DNA of 64,000 nt, from NCBI RefSeq assembly GCF_014323405.1, contig NZ_JACRWE010000001.1:620001-684000 (forward strand), read 5' to 3'. This document shows positions 17,849 to 27,597 of the stretch, one piece after another (the first letter of the stretch is position 1; the number at the start of each line of letters is the position of its first letter). A program made the position numbers and the translations under genes. The notes beneath the pieces are model-generated. The model saw nothing but the letters and a program-made list of their open reading frames with translations. It was not told where the DNA came from and did no database searches. Source of the DNA: Romboutsia faecis (GTDB lineage Bacteria; Bacillota; Clostridia; Peptostreptococcales; Peptostreptococcaceae).

Positions 17849-19033
17849 TTATATGATAACAACTTCGACTAATTGATCATCTTCTAAAATACTTCCTTTT
17901 TTTACTTTAATCATGCAATTACTATTTAATGTTGCCCATAGCCTTGCTTTAGCATCTTTTTTGTCTGTCATCTCTACATATAACTTTGCATCTTCTGTAT
18001 ATAATCTTCCATTTAAATATCTATCTATTTTTGCTTTCTTATTAAAATTTCCTTTAAATATTGCTTTTATTGTATTGTAACTATCCTTATGACTCATGTA
18101 TTCAATCACTGGTACTAATATATTTTCATATACTACTCCTGATGCATGAGGACTACCAGAAAGTCCAAATAGTAGCTTTTCATCTAGTACCGAAGCACAG
18201 CAGGCTCCACCTGGCTTAGCCTTTACTTTCCAAAATAACTCTTTTCCACCTAGATTTTTAAAAGCTTTCGGTACTAAATCTTTATCTCCTACGGACACTC
18301 CTCCTGTAGTTATTAATATATCTACATTTTTTAAAATATTTTTTATTTTACTTTCTAATTCTTCTATTTCATCTTCAACCTTGTCAATTATGACAGGCTC
18401 TATATTTCTTTTTAAAAGTCTTGAATGAAGTATATATCTATTGCTATCAAAGATTTTCCCATCTTCTAATATCTCATCTAATTCCTGTATTTCTGTTCCT
18501 GTATTTAAAATTCCAATTTTTAAATTATCATATACACTTATTTCTTTAATACCCAAGCTAGCTAAAATTCCTATAGATTCATAGGATATAATATCGCCCT
18601 TTCTTATTATTAATTGATTTTTAGGTATATCTTCTCCTTTAAAAATATAATTATCATACATTTTTAAATTTTTATTGACTATTATTTTGTTTTCATTAAT
18701 TACACTAACATCTTCTTTTTTTATTACACAGTTTGCTCCATTAGGAATCTTAGCACCTGTCATTATTTTTACAGATTCATTTCTATGTAAAACGCCTTTA
18801 AAGATCTCTCCTGCATAAATTTCCCCTACTACAGTTAGCTCATTTCTATTGATATTAGCATCATAGGCATAACCATCATAAGGCGATCTATCAAATGGAG
18901 GATTATCAATAGGTGAATATATATCTTGAGCACTTACCATATTTATTGAATTTATTATATCTATTGTCTTTGTGTCTTCTTTAGGCTTTAGATTAGACTT
19001 AATAACTTTAATAGCATCTTTTACTTCAATCAT
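17849..19033 (-). CDS. moeA: Molybdopterin molybdenumtransferase MoeA
   Basis: A 394-residue enzyme that inserts molybdate into adenylylated molybdopterin. Family features seen are FDRSPYDGYA (the MoeA N-terminal motif), a MTGAKIPNGA turn, ILNTGTEIQE and ITTGGVSVGDKDLV. The usual GLPGNPVS motif reads GLSGSPHAS here, so this may be a divergent paralogue used for a subset of molybdoenzymes. It is the first gene of the moeA-mobB unit. Pairing of moeA and mobB with a LysR gene nearby is reminiscent of selenium-dependent molybdenum hydroxylase loci, but no hydroxylase gene is present here. Confidence 0.85.
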   Translation of the reverse strand: MIEVKDAIKVIKSNLKPKEDTKTIDIINSINMVSAQDIYSPIDNPPFDRSPYDGYAYDANINRNELTVVGEIYAGEIFKGVLHRNESVKIMTGAKIPNGANCVIKKEDVSVINENKIIVNKNLKMYDNYIFKGEDIPKNQLIIRKGDIISYESIGILASLGIKEISVYDNLKIGILNTGTEIQELDEILEDGKIFDSNRYILHSRLLKRNIEPVIIDKVEDEIEELESKIKNILKNVDILITTGGVSVGDKDLVPKAFKNLGGKELFWKVKAKPGGACCASVLDEKLLFGLSGSPHASGVVYENILVPVIEYMSHKDSYNTIKAIFKGNFNKKAKIDRYLNGRLYTEDAKLYVEMTDKKDAKARLWATLNSNCMIKVKKGSILEDDQLVEVVII

Positions 19034-19075
19034 AATCTCACGTCCCCTACATAATCATATTTTTAATCAATACAA

Positions 19076-19118
19076 AAAAGATTATAGCTAATCTCTTTTA
19101 TGATCGCCATAATCTTTT
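19076..19118 (-). terminator. Terminator after the lipoprotein gene
   Basis: AAAAGATTATAG pairs with CATAATCTTTT around a 20-base loop, with a T run on the minus strand. It isolates the lipoprotein gene from moeA. Confidence 0.7.
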
Positions 19119-19119
19119 G

Positions 19120-19857
19120 TTAATTTAATAAATAGTCTTTAGCTATATCTAAAAGTACACTACTATTTATAATTTTTATATCATTAATTTTATTGTTATT
19201 GATAAATACAGTTAATACACTATTACTATTTTTTTTATTACTTTCACTATCTCTAAGCATATAAACTTCTATTGATTTAGATTTGCTGACCATATCATAA
19301 GCAGCTAAATTAGGATCAATACAGTTTAGCTTATTATATATATCATCTGTTGATTTACCTTTATATGTATCTAGCTTCATACTCTCTATATCTTGTAAAT
19401 CTAACTTTGCATCATCACTATATTTGTCAATTATTAAAGCTACATTATCATCTTCTAGCTCTTCTTCATTATAACTACTGAATTCATAAGTTTGAACTTC
19501 AATTACTTTATTTTTATCCAACTCTATATACAAGGCACTACCTTCTAATTCATTATCCGCAGTATACTTAGGATATACTAATCCTACATTTACAGTGTGA
19601 TTAAGTTCATCTATTGTTTTTGTATTGTTTATCTGATCTTTTTCTATCCAATAAGTTGTACTATAAGGAGTTCCCATATTTTTTAAAACATATTCATAGT
19701 CTTTACTCATTATCTCATTAACATCATTTTGAACTTTAGTCATAGTTTGTTGTTGTTTTGCTTTATCTGATACTACTTCTTTTCTATTTATGGTACTACA
19801 ACCAGTAATAAATATACTTAGAGTAATAAAACTTACTAATAACTTTTTTAATTTCAT
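19120..19857 (-). CDS. Putative lipoprotein, unknown function
   Basis: A 245-residue exported protein starting at the ATG at 19857, seven bases after an AAGGAGGG site; an in-frame ATG at 19875 lies upstream of that site. The signal peptide ends in a lipobox FITGC, so the mature protein should be lipid-anchored at the outer face of the membrane. The body has alternating short strands and helices with many Asp, Lys and Asn residues, reminiscent of SmpA-like small lipoprotein folds, but I do not recognise the family. It is a single-gene unit. Confidence 0.65.
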   Translation of the reverse strand: MKLKKLLVSFITLSIFITGCSTINRKEVVSDKAKQQQTMTKVQNDVNEIMSKDYEYVLKNMGTPYSTTYWIEKDQINNTKTIDELNHTVNVGLVYPKYTADNELEGSALYIELDKNKVIEVQTYEFSSYNEEELEDDNVALIIDKYSDDAKLDLQDIESMKLDTYKGKSTDDIYNKLNCIDPNLAAYDMVSKSKSIEVYMLRDSESNKKNSNSVLTVFINNNKINDIKIINSSVLLDIAKDYLLN

Positions 19858-20057
19858 ATAATAGCCCTCCTTCATAACTTTTTATATAAAATTTATCCTT
19901 ACTTATCAATTATATAACATTTACCTCACTTTAATAATATTTATTGTCAATCTGTAATATTTTTGTAACAAGATGCACTTTTATATTATTTTTAGTAGAT
20001 TATTTGTTTTTACCTTATGTTATAATATATTCATATATAAAGTAAGGAGGTTTTCAT

Positions 20058-20963
20058 ATGGATTTTAAGCAACTTGAAGTGTTTGTGTCAGTTGTAAAAC
20101 ACGAAAGTTTCTCAAAAGCTGCTAGAGAATTATTTTTAACGCAGCCTACTGTCAGCTCCCATATTCAAAATTTAGAAAAAGAATTAAACACAGTTCTTTT
20201 AAATAGAAATAATAAAACTATTAAACTTACTCCTTCTGGTGAAATCCTTTATAAACATGCTATTTATATTCTTAATAACTGTAAGAAAGCAATTTTTGAT
20301 ATAAAAGAATATTCCGGAAAAATAGAGGGAATTATTGATATAGCTTGTAGTTCTATACCTGAAACCTATATATTACCTGAATTTTTAAAATCATTTTGTT
20401 CTAATTTTCCTGATGTAAGATTTAGTATCAATCACTATGATTCTCAATTTGCTATATCTGAAATATTAAATGAAAGAGTTAGTTTTGGATTTGTAGGTGT
20501 CAAGCCTAGTAACAATCAAATTAAACATCTACAAATAGCTAGTGACGAACTTGTATTAATTACATCTACTGATAATAATATAAAAAATGAAAATGGATAT
20601 ATCGATATAAATGAATTATCTAAACTTAATCTTATTATGAGAAAAGAAGGTTCTGGAACTAGAAGATTAATTTTAGATACATTAAATAAAAATAAATTTT
20701 CTATTAGTAACTTAAATATAGTTGCTCATGTTGAGTCTAATGAATCTATTAAGGAAATGGTTAGATTCGGTTTAGGTGTATCATTTATATCTTATATGTC
20801 TGCAGTTGATTATATTGATGATAATAAGGTTAAATTCTATAGAGTAAAAAATGTAGATTTTAATAGGAATTTTTACTTTATATATTCTAAGCAAAAAGTG
20901 CTTACACCTCTTGAGGATAGATTTATAATTGAGTTACGCAATTATTTTAATTTACAAAAATAA
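20058..20963 (+). CDS. LysR-family transcriptional regulator (CysL-like)
   Basis: A 301-residue regulator with a LysR helix-turn-helix at residues 1-60 ('FSKAARELFLTQPTVSSHIQ') and a two-lobe periplasmic-binding-like sensor domain from about 90. 'MRKEGSGTRRLI' in the sensor matches the CysB/CysL-type ligand loop, suggesting a small anion or sulfur/selenium-linked ligand. It is transcribed away from the lipoprotein and moeA-mobB genes and may regulate that side. Similar regulators occur near selenium-metabolism genes in Clostridia, which is only suggestive here. Confidence 0.8.
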   Translation: MDFKQLEVFVSVVKHESFSKAARELFLTQPTVSSHIQNLEKELNTVLLNRNNKTIKLTPSGEILYKHAIYILNNCKKAIFDIKEYSGKIEGIIDIACSSIPETYILPEFLKSFCSNFPDVRFSINHYDSQFAISEILNERVSFGFVGVKPSNNQIKHLQIASDELVLITSTDNNIKNENGYIDINELSKLNLIMRKEGSGTRRLILDTLNKNKFSISNLNIVAHVESNESIKEMVRFGLGVSFISYMSAVDYIDDNKVKFYRVKNVDFNRNFYFIYSKQKVLTPLEDRFIIELRNYFNLQK

Positions 20964-21014
20964 AAGCTATTAAAAGATTTATTATACTTAACTTAAATCT
21001 TTTAATAGCTTTTT
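20962..21014. terminator. Bidirectional terminator between LysR gene and M18 peptidase gene
   Basis: Arms of 20 bases (AAAAGCTATTAAAAGATTTA and its complement) surround a 12-base loop, with A and T tracts on both sides. It serves the two convergent genes. Confidence 0.85.
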
Positions 21015-21016
21015 TA

Positions 21017-22408
21017 TTATAGTTTTATTTGATTAAAAAATGCTCTATAACCTTTATACATTTCATATAAATCAACTTTTGAAATTACCTCATATGGTGC
21101 ATGCATGCTAAGAACTCCTACTCCACAATCTACTACCTCTGCTCCGTAGTTTGCTAACATATAAGCAATTGTTCCTCCTCCGCCTTGGTCAACCTTACCA
21201 AGTTCACCTGTTTGCCATACTACATTTTCATTATTAAATACATTTCTTACTTCTGCTAAGAATTCTGCATTAGCATCATTACATCCACTTTTACCTCTCG
21301 CACCAGTATACTTAATTAATACTACACCACTACCCATATATGCAGAGTTTCTTTTATCATATGCACTAGAAAAATTAGGATCATATCCAGCAGAAACATC
21401 TGCTGATAATACTTTAGATTTAGAAAGAGCTCTTTTTATTTTTAAATCGGAATAACTTCCTTCTAGTTCTATAAGTTCTGCAACTATATTTTCAAAGAAT
21501 CTAGACTGCATACCTGTATTTCCATTTGAACCTACTTCTTCCTTATCTGCACATAAAGTAACTAATGTATAGTCTGACTCTTCTATATCAAAAATAGATG
21601 TTATTGCTGCATATGTACAAACCTTATCATCATGTCCATAAGCAAGTACCATAGATTTATCAAGACCCAAATCTCTAGGCTTTCCTGCAGGAACAACTTG
21701 GAGTTCAGCACTTAAAAAGTCTTCTTCTACCATGTTGTATTTTTCATTTAATATATTTAATACATTGTAAACTATACCATCTTTTTCTTCAGTTGGGATA
21801 CTTCCTATTAATAAGTTTAAATCTTCACCTTTTATAGCCTCAGAGATTTTCTTTTGATTTTGATCTGACGCTAAGTGTGGAAGAATGTCAGTTATACAAA
21901 ATACAGGATCAGTTTCATCTTCTCCTATACAAATATCTATCTTTCTGCCATCTTTTAAGATTACTACACCACTTAAAGCTAGAGGAAGTGATAACCATTG
22001 GTATTTTTTTATTCCACCATAGTAATGAGTTTTAAATAAGCCTAAATTTGCTTCTTCATATAAAGGGTTTGCTTTTAAATCAAGTCTCGGTGAATCTATA
22101 TGACTACCTATTATTCTCATACCATTTTCAATAGTATTTTTACCTATTAAAAATAAACATACACCTTTATCTTTATTGTTAGCATATATTTTGTCCCCAG
22201 CTTTTATACTTCCCTTAGATATGGCTTCTTCTAAAGATATATATCCATTTTCTTTTGCTTGTTTTATGATTTCTTTTGCACAGCTTCTTTCTGTTTTTGA
22301 CTTAAATAAAAAATCCATATATCCTTTTGAGTAGTTCATAACCTCTTTTACTGAGTTATTATCCATATGAATTTTCCATGCATTTTTTGCTTCATATTTT
22401 ATCTCCAT
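21017..22408 (-). CDS. M18-family aminopeptidase
   Basis: A 463-residue di-zinc cytosolic aminopeptidase of the tetrahedral M18 family, which removes acidic or hydrophobic N-terminal residues from peptides. The metal and catalytic motifs are in order: GSHIDSPRLDLK (His ligand, near 98), YGHDDKVC (bridging Asp), DKEEVGSNG (catalytic and ligand Glu), ADVSAGYDP (Asp ligand) and SMHAPYE (C-terminal His). The length is normal for the family. It lies 40 bases upstream of nothing cotranscribed except the DUF896 gene, which it may follow. Confidence 0.85.
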   Translation of the reverse strand: MEIKYEAKNAWKIHMDNNSVKEVMNYSKGYMDFLFKSKTERSCAKEIIKQAKENGYISLEEAISKGSIKAGDKIYANNKDKGVCLFLIGKNTIENGMRIIGSHIDSPRLDLKANPLYEEANLGLFKTHYYGGIKKYQWLSLPLALSGVVILKDGRKIDICIGEDETDPVFCITDILPHLASDQNQKKISEAIKGEDLNLLIGSIPTEEKDGIVYNVLNILNEKYNMVEEDFLSAELQVVPAGKPRDLGLDKSMVLAYGHDDKVCTYAAITSIFDIEESDYTLVTLCADKEEVGSNGNTGMQSRFFENIVAELIELEGSYSDLKIKRALSKSKVLSADVSAGYDPNFSSAYDKRNSAYMGSGVVLIKYTGARGKSGCNDANAEFLAEVRNVFNNENVVWQTGELGKVDQGGGGTIAYMLANYGAEVVDCGVGVLSMHAPYEVISKVDLYEMYKGYRAFFNQIKL

Positions 22409-22447
22409 TTTACCCCTCCTGAGTTATTATATTTTTAATTATATAAA

Positions 22448-22657
22448 TTAATTCTTTTTATTTTTCATGTGCTCTTCATATTCTTCTGGTGATACTACTT
22501 TTACACTTTCTAATCTTGATCTGAAGTGAGCTCTAAAGTTTGCTAAATATTCTTGTCTTAATATTTCTCTTTCTTTTTTTTCTTCTTCTGTTAATCCTTC
22601 ATTTTTATTTTTTTTAGCTAATTCATTTATTCTATCTATTTTCTTTTGATCAAACAT
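22448..22657 (-). CDS. DUF896 (YnzC-like) small protein
   Basis: A 69-residue protein with the DUF896 signature: KIDRINELAKKNK near the start, TEEEKKEREILRQEYL forming the second helix of a hairpin, and 'FRAHFRSRLESVKVV' before a charged tail. The Bacillus YnzC structure is a two-helix bundle. The molecular function is unclear. It has an AGGAGG site and sits between the MocR regulator and the M18 peptidase on the same strand. Confidence 0.85.
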   Translation of the reverse strand: MFDQKKIDRINELAKKNKNEGLTEEEKKEREILRQEYLANFRAHFRSRLESVKVVSPEEYEEHMKNKKN

Positions 22658-22681
22658 GTTTGCCTCCTAAATTACCTTGTT

Positions 22682-24097
22682 TTAATAAAATACTTTATTA
22701 CTTCTTAACTCTATTTTGTTTTTGTACTCATAAAAAAACTCTTCTAAATTTTCACTTATTATAGATATTCCCTTTTCTAAGTCTGCTATACTTGCATTTG
22801 CTATATTTATCCTAAAAAATCTATCATCAACTAAATTATCAAAAAAATATGTTCCTGGAGTTATCGACACGCCTTTTCCTAAAATAAAGTCTGAAAAATC
22901 TTGCGATAAATATCCTCTAGGAAGCTCTAAAAAGAAATTTAAACCTCCATCAGAGTTCCTAATCTTTAATCTATCGCTCAAATTCTCACAAATCAACTCT
23001 TTAGCCAGTCTATACTTATCGCTATATATCTTATCTATTAGTTTTAAATAATCATTCCAATTAAAGTATTGCATATAATAATACATTGATTTTTGAATAA
23101 GTCCTGGTGTTGATATATCTGATGAGTATTTTGCCCAAAGTATTTGCCTTTGTAATTCATTAGGTATTTCAACTATACCAATCCTAAGGCCTGGCATAAG
23201 TATTTTTGAGAAACTTTTTATATATATAACTCTATTTTTATCATCATAACTTCTAAGAGTTCTATTATCATATGAGTCAAATTTAAAATCACTTATAAAA
23301 TCATCTTCTAGTATATAAAAATCATACTTCTCAGCTAATTCTATTAACTTTTTCTTTTTATAAGTTGAATAAGATATTCCAGTTGGATTTTGAAAATTTG
23401 GCATTGTGTAAATTAGCTTTGGTTTTATTTTGTCTAACTTTAATTTTAGTATTCCAATATCTATACCATCATCTAACATTGGAATAGATATTATTTTGGC
23501 TCCTCTACTTTTAAAAACCTCTATAGCACCATTATATGTAGGTTCTTCAACAAAAACTACATCAGAATAATTTATTAGACCTTTACAGACTATATCTATT
23601 CCCTGTTGAGCACCAGATATTATTTGTATATTATCCTTACTAGTTTCTATAAACCTATCACTTAAGTATTTAACAATATTTTCTCTTAAATCTTCTGATC
23701 CTAAACCTTCATCATACTCAAATATTGATGAACCTTCATTTGATAAAGCCATATTTATAGCTTCTTTAAAATCATCTATTGGAAACATATCTGTTGATGG
23801 GTTCCCACTATCAAAGTGTATAATATTTTTTTCTTTTTTATGATTTTTCTTTACCTTTAAATTAGATGCAAATGTACCACTTCCAACTACTTTATATATA
23901 TATCCTTCTTTTTCTAGAAGTTCATATACTTTAACTATAGTTGCATTATTAACGCCTATAAATTCAGATAATTTTCTTATTGGTGGTAGTTTCTCATATT
24001 CTTTTATATTCTTATTTATTATAAGCTTTTTTATATGATTGTAAATTTGCAGGTATTTGCTAGAAGTTTTATTTATATCTAAAATGTATTTTTCCAT
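22682..24097 (-). CDS. MocR/PdxR-type regulator (GntR domain fused to aminotransferase fold)
   Basis: A 471-residue fusion. Residues about 1-75 are a GntR winged helix. From about 95 onward is a fold-type I aminotransferase domain with the PLP lysine in IKSFSKI and the aspartate pair LEDDFISDFK. MocR proteins use bound PLP or amines as signals to control vitamin B6, GABA or transport genes. The target is not evident. The divergent SpoVB-like gene starts 137 bases away and the DUF896/M18 genes follow on the same strand. Confidence 0.85.
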   Translation of the reverse strand: MEKYILDINKTSSKYLQIYNHIKKLIINKNIKEYEKLPPIRKLSEFIGVNNATIVKVYELLEKEGYIYKVVGSGTFASNLKVKKNHKKEKNIIHFDSGNPSTDMFPIDDFKEAINMALSNEGSSIFEYDEGLGSEDLRENIVKYLSDRFIETSKDNIQIISGAQQGIDIVCKGLINYSDVVFVEEPTYNGAIEVFKSRGAKIISIPMLDDGIDIGILKLKLDKIKPKLIYTMPNFQNPTGISYSTYKKKKLIELAEKYDFYILEDDFISDFKFDSYDNRTLRSYDDKNRVIYIKSFSKILMPGLRIGIVEIPNELQRQILWAKYSSDISTPGLIQKSMYYYMQYFNWNDYLKLIDKIYSDKYRLAKELICENLSDRLKIRNSDGGLNFFLELPRGYLSQDFSDFILGKGVSITPGTYFFDNLVDDRFFRINIANASIADLEKGISIISENLEEFFYEYKNKIELRSNKVFY

Positions 24098-24253
24098 ATC
24101 CTCACCACTTACTTTACTTAAATTAAAGGTGTAATTTTATTTTCAATTATGTAGTATGTATATATAATACCAAAGTTTATTAAAAAATGGTAAAAGTAAA
24201 TTTTATAAAGATTAATTATTTTTTAATTCTCTCTTGAATATATTTAAATATAA

Positions 24254-24269
24254 GGGAGGTGATTTATTG
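24254..24269 (+). promoter_or_regulatory. Ribosome site and TTG start of the SpoVB-like gene
   Basis: GGGAGGTGA lies seven bases before TTG at 24267-24269. This fixes the start there rather than at the upstream in-frame TTG at 24234, which has no ribosome site. Confidence 0.8.
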
Positions 24270-25604
24270 AGAATACCTAACCTTTTGTTATCGACAATTA
24301 TTTTGTTTATATCAAATTTTATAGTAAGGGTTCTTGGTTTTTTATATAAAATATTTTTGTCTAAGGTAATCGGTGATACTGGATTAGGTATATATCATAT
24401 GATTTTTAACTTTTTAATGATATGCCTAGCTCTAACTACTACAGGAATACCAACAGCCCTTAGTTGTCTTGTAGCAAAACGGAAAGCTTTAAACGATAAA
24501 CATAATACTAATACTATTTTTATTTCTACCTTATACCTAGCATTTTTCATATCTTTTATAATATCTTTAAGTATATCTTTTAGTAGTAATTATTTATCTT
24601 TAAAGCTTTTAAAAAATGAAAATTTAAACCTATTTGTACTCTCAATTTGTCCTGCAATTGTAATAATAACTATTTCAAATATAATTAGAAGCTATTTTTA
24701 TGGTATAAAAAAAGTAACAATCCCTGCTTTAGGTCAAATTTTAGAACAGTTAAGTAAAATATTATTTGTTTTTTTATTATGTATGTATATCAAAGATAGA
24801 GCATTAACTTGTTATATTGCCTTATTAGGTATTTCTATAGGTGAAGCTACTAATGTACTATTTATGACTATTTATTTGTATAAAGATAATGATTTAATTA
24901 ATAAGTATACAGTTAATATCAAAGACTTTTATATTTCTTCTGTAGAAACTATAAAAATGTCCTTACCAATAACTTGTAATCGTATGTCTAATGTCTTATT
25001 ACAATCTATTAGTTCAATGATGGTTCCTTCAAGGTTGGCTTTATCCGGAGTAGCATATACCAAAGCATTAAGTATGTACGGCATTATGAGTGGTATGGTA
25101 ATGCCTTTTGTATTTCTTCCATTTACAGTAGGTTCTGCCTTAGTAGTAAATTTAATACCTAGTATCTCTCAAGAAATGGCATTAAATAAATATAATAATG
25201 TATTAAAAAAAATAAATTACTCTTTACTACTCACTACTGGCGTTGGAATTTTATCCTCATTACTTTTTTATTTCTTCGGTAAAGATATTTGTGTAATAGT
25301 TTTTAAAAATGAATTAGCAGGAGATTATTTAAAAGCTATGTGCTTAGCTCCTCTGTTTTTGTCATTAAATCAGACATTGTCAGGTATCTTACATGCTATT
25401 AGGAGAGAATTTGAATCTAGTGTGAATACTATAGCAGGTATGATTATTCAATTAGTCGCTCTATACTTTTTACTTCCAATTCCTGATTTAAACATTTACG
25501 CATATATATACACAATGACTATTGTATCTATATTAACTTGTTTATTACATATTATAGTTTTAATCAAAGCTATAAAAAATCTTAAAGTTAGGAGGATAAG
25601 ATGA
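24267..25604 (+). CDS. SpoVB/MurJ-superfamily polysaccharide flippase-like protein
   Basis: A 445-residue integral membrane protein of the MOP flippase superfamily with about 12-14 helices. The N-terminal 'IVRVLGFLYKIFLSKVIGDT' segment is typical of SpoVB/YtgP proteins, which move lipid-linked precursors for spore cortex or surface polysaccharide. 'YFYGIKKVTIPALGQILEQL' is another family block. It overlaps the next gene by four bases (ATGA). With the coat-like genes downstream, I infer a sporulation role. It could instead serve wall polysaccharide. Confidence 0.75.
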   Translation: MRIPNLLLSTIILFISNFIVRVLGFLYKIFLSKVIGDTGLGIYHMIFNFLMICLALTTTGIPTALSCLVAKRKALNDKHNTNTIFISTLYLAFFISFIISLSISFSSNYLSLKLLKNENLNLFVLSICPAIVIITISNIIRSYFYGIKKVTIPALGQILEQLSKILFVFLLCMYIKDRALTCYIALLGISIGEATNVLFMTIYLYKDNDLINKYTVNIKDFYISSVETIKMSLPITCNRMSNVLLQSISSMMVPSRLALSGVAYTKALSMYGIMSGMVMPFVFLPFTVGSALVVNLIPSISQEMALNKYNNVLKKINYSLLLTTGVGILSSLLFYFFGKDICVIVFKNELAGDYLKAMCLAPLFLSLNQTLSGILHAIRREFESSVNTIAGMIIQLVALYFLLPIPDLNIYAYIYTMTIVSILTCLLHIIVLIKAIKNLKVRRIR

Positions 25605-26260
25605 ATAAAAATAGTTCGGACATAAAACCTTTTTATATATATACAAACAAAGATAAACTCTATATCAAAAATATTAATGAACATACAGAAAAGCTAGCAA
25701 ATAATATATTCGCTTACTGCGCTAATATTGATGATAATAAAAGAATTCATATTTGTTCTATAGATTCAACTGGTAAATTAATTCATTTTTTCAATAAAAA
25801 TAAAGGTTATTGGAAAAAAAATGTAGTCTGTAAAGCATTTAATAGTATAAAAAATATTAAAGATATGAGATTATGTATAATTAATAATTATTTAAATATT
25901 TTTATAGTTGAAGATAGTTCTATAGATGAAAATATCTATAAAGTTACACACTTTAATTTCACACCTGGATCTCCTAAAGTGTATAAACATGATATTAGTA
26001 ATATTATCAAAGACAAAGAGCATATTTATAAGTTGAATATAGATGAATTATCTAATATTATTTTTGAGTATAAGACATCTTACAACTGCAACCGCGGTGA
26101 GTCTAAGAATAATACAATTGTCTTTAATAGTAAATCTAGAATGTGGTTAATACCAAATACTTTGCTTAGAAATATTAATTATAGTAGCTCTAATGAAATT
26201 AAAAGTAATATACATGATGATATATTTGAATACTGCTACAGCATCGTCTATAAAATGTAA
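25601..26260 (+). CDS. Unknown protein coupled to the SpoVB-like gene
   Basis: A 219-residue soluble protein of no family known to me. Its start ATG overlaps the flippase stop by four bases, so it is translationally coupled. It is rich in short beta strands. Phrases such as RIHICSIDSTGKLIHFF and 'CIINNYLNIFIVED' resemble the blade pattern of the larger unknown protein at 27756-28769, suggesting the two share a beta-propeller-like fold. No signal peptide or membrane helix is seen. A perfect terminator follows. A mother-cell or spore-surface role is inferred from the neighbours only. Confidence 0.6.
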   Translation: MNKNSSDIKPFYIYTNKDKLYIKNINEHTEKLANNIFAYCANIDDNKRIHICSIDSTGKLIHFFNKNKGYWKKNVVCKAFNSIKNIKDMRLCIINNYLNIFIVEDSSIDENIYKVTHFNFTPGSPKVYKHDISNIIKDKEHIYKLNIDELSNIIFEYKTSYNCNRGESKNNTIVFNSKSRMWLIPNTLLRNINYSSSNEIKSNIHDDIFEYCYSIVYKM

Positions 26261-26300
26261 AAAAAGGCTACTAATATAAATTTATATTAGTAGCCTTTTT
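26261..26300. terminator. Perfect bidirectional terminator
   Basis: Arms of 20 bases (26261-26280 and 26281-26300) are exact complements, with A5 and T5 at the ends. It separates the plus-strand flippase unit from the minus-strand coat-like gene. Confidence 0.9.
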
Positions 26301-26336
26301 CTTACTAATTATCTATAATATTAAGCTCTTTTTTAA

Positions 26337-27572
26337 TTATCTTTTACAAGAATTTGAAGTATTACAACTATTGCAATTATTTGAAGTATTATTTGATTGT
26401 GTAGTATCTTCGCTACATTGTGTAAAATCACAAACATTAGCAAAAGTATCAACTACTCTTGGTTGAATAGCTGTTGGAGAAGCTAACACTACTATTTGTT
26501 CGCTTCTTAATATGCTAACTACTTCTTGTAAGCAAAGAATTACATCTATTCCATTTGGTATATCTAAGTTAAAGAAGCATTCACAATCTGAATGATCCAC
26601 TACACTTAATAATGCTTTACCTATGCAATCTACACTTAAATTAACATCATATTCTTGTCTTAAAGTTACAGTTCTTCCACTCGCTGGTAAGCAAAGTGAT
26701 GCTGCTAAAGTATTGAATGGGAACTGAACTTCATCAATTCTCTTCAAGCATCCACCAGATGTTCTAACTGCAGGGAATGCCAATGCAACTATTTCTGTAC
26801 ATCCACATTTACCTCTTAGTTCTAATACTAAGTCTCTTACTGTTACCACTAATCCTTTTTGTTTATAAGCTACAGATTGACCTCTTCTTTGTTCACAACA
26901 AATTGCACTTCTATCTCCACATACTAAAAATTCAAAAGTAGTGTCACATACGCCATCATCTTTTGGATTTATTCTTACAACATTAAAGTCTTCTAACATT
27001 GGATCATCTGATTCTATTTCTATTTCATTAAAATTCATACAAACTTTTTCGATTGTTACATTTACTGGACCTGTTCTTGGAACTGGACCACACACTTCAA
27101 CAACTTCAATATCAAACACTAGTGATCTACCATCTGAAGATGTTGTTTGTGGAGCTCTAGCATCTGTAAATGTCTGGAATACTACACTATCAAATACTCT
27201 ATTAGTTTCTATTGCAACAGGAACACTATTGTTTGTTGAAAATCTTGGTGGAGTAATAGGAGTACAGCATGTGTCACGACAAGGATTATCTACACATACA
27301 TCTGACTCTACTTCACATGGTTCACATTTATCATGGTCATGATGGTGATCACATCCACAGTCATCATGATGATGGTGATCACACTTACAATCATCATGGT
27401 GATGATTATCACACTCATTATGACAAGTATTGTTACAACAATCATTTGTATTATTGTGTTTTGGTCTATAAACTCTCTCTAATTCTTCACTCATATCTTC
27501 TGTTTTAGGACTATTTGTTACATTCATAGGTTTATTTGTCATTTTTCTTTTATTCTTTCTAAGATCTTGCAT
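26337..27572 (-). CDS. Cys/His-rich spore-surface-like protein
   Basis: A 411-residue protein without signal peptide or membrane helix. Residues about 40-90 hold alternating HHHDD, CKCDHHHH and CGCDHHHDHD clusters, an obvious metal-binding tract, followed by CVDNPCRDTCC. The body (about 110-370) is a beta-rich domain with about a dozen further cysteines. The tail is Ser/Asn/Cys-rich (CNSCNTSNSC). This composition is typical of clostridial coat or exosporium proteins that are cross-linked by disulfides. I do not recognise a named member. It has a strong AGGGGAGGA site and a possibly structured leader. Confidence 0.65.
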   Translation of the reverse strand: MQDLRKNKRKMTNKPMNVTNSPKTEDMSEELERVYRPKHNNTNDCCNNTCHNECDNHHHDDCKCDHHHHDDCGCDHHHDHDKCEPCEVESDVCVDNPCRDTCCTPITPPRFSTNNSVPVAIETNRVFDSVVFQTFTDARAPQTTSSDGRSLVFDIEVVEVCGPVPRTGPVNVTIEKVCMNFNEIEIESDDPMLEDFNVVRINPKDDGVCDTTFEFLVCGDRSAICCEQRRGQSVAYKQKGLVVTVRDLVLELRGKCGCTEIVALAFPAVRTSGGCLKRIDEVQFPFNTLAASLCLPASGRTVTLRQEYDVNLSVDCIGKALLSVVDHSDCECFFNLDIPNGIDVILCLQEVVSILRSEQIVVLASPTAIQPRVVDTFANVCDFTQCSEDTTQSNNTSNNCNSCNTSNSCKR

Positions 27573-27597
27573 ATCTCATTGTCCTCCCCTTAAATGA

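Noticed and set aside
24234..24266. Upstream TTG start for the SpoVB-like protein
   Set aside because: No ribosome site precedes it, and the true site (GGGAGGTGA) lies after it.
27269..27508. Histidine/aspartate-rich plus-strand reading frame (HHDGD repeats)
   Set aside because: It is the exact antisense of the His-rich tract of the minus-strand coat-like gene and has no ribosome site of its own.
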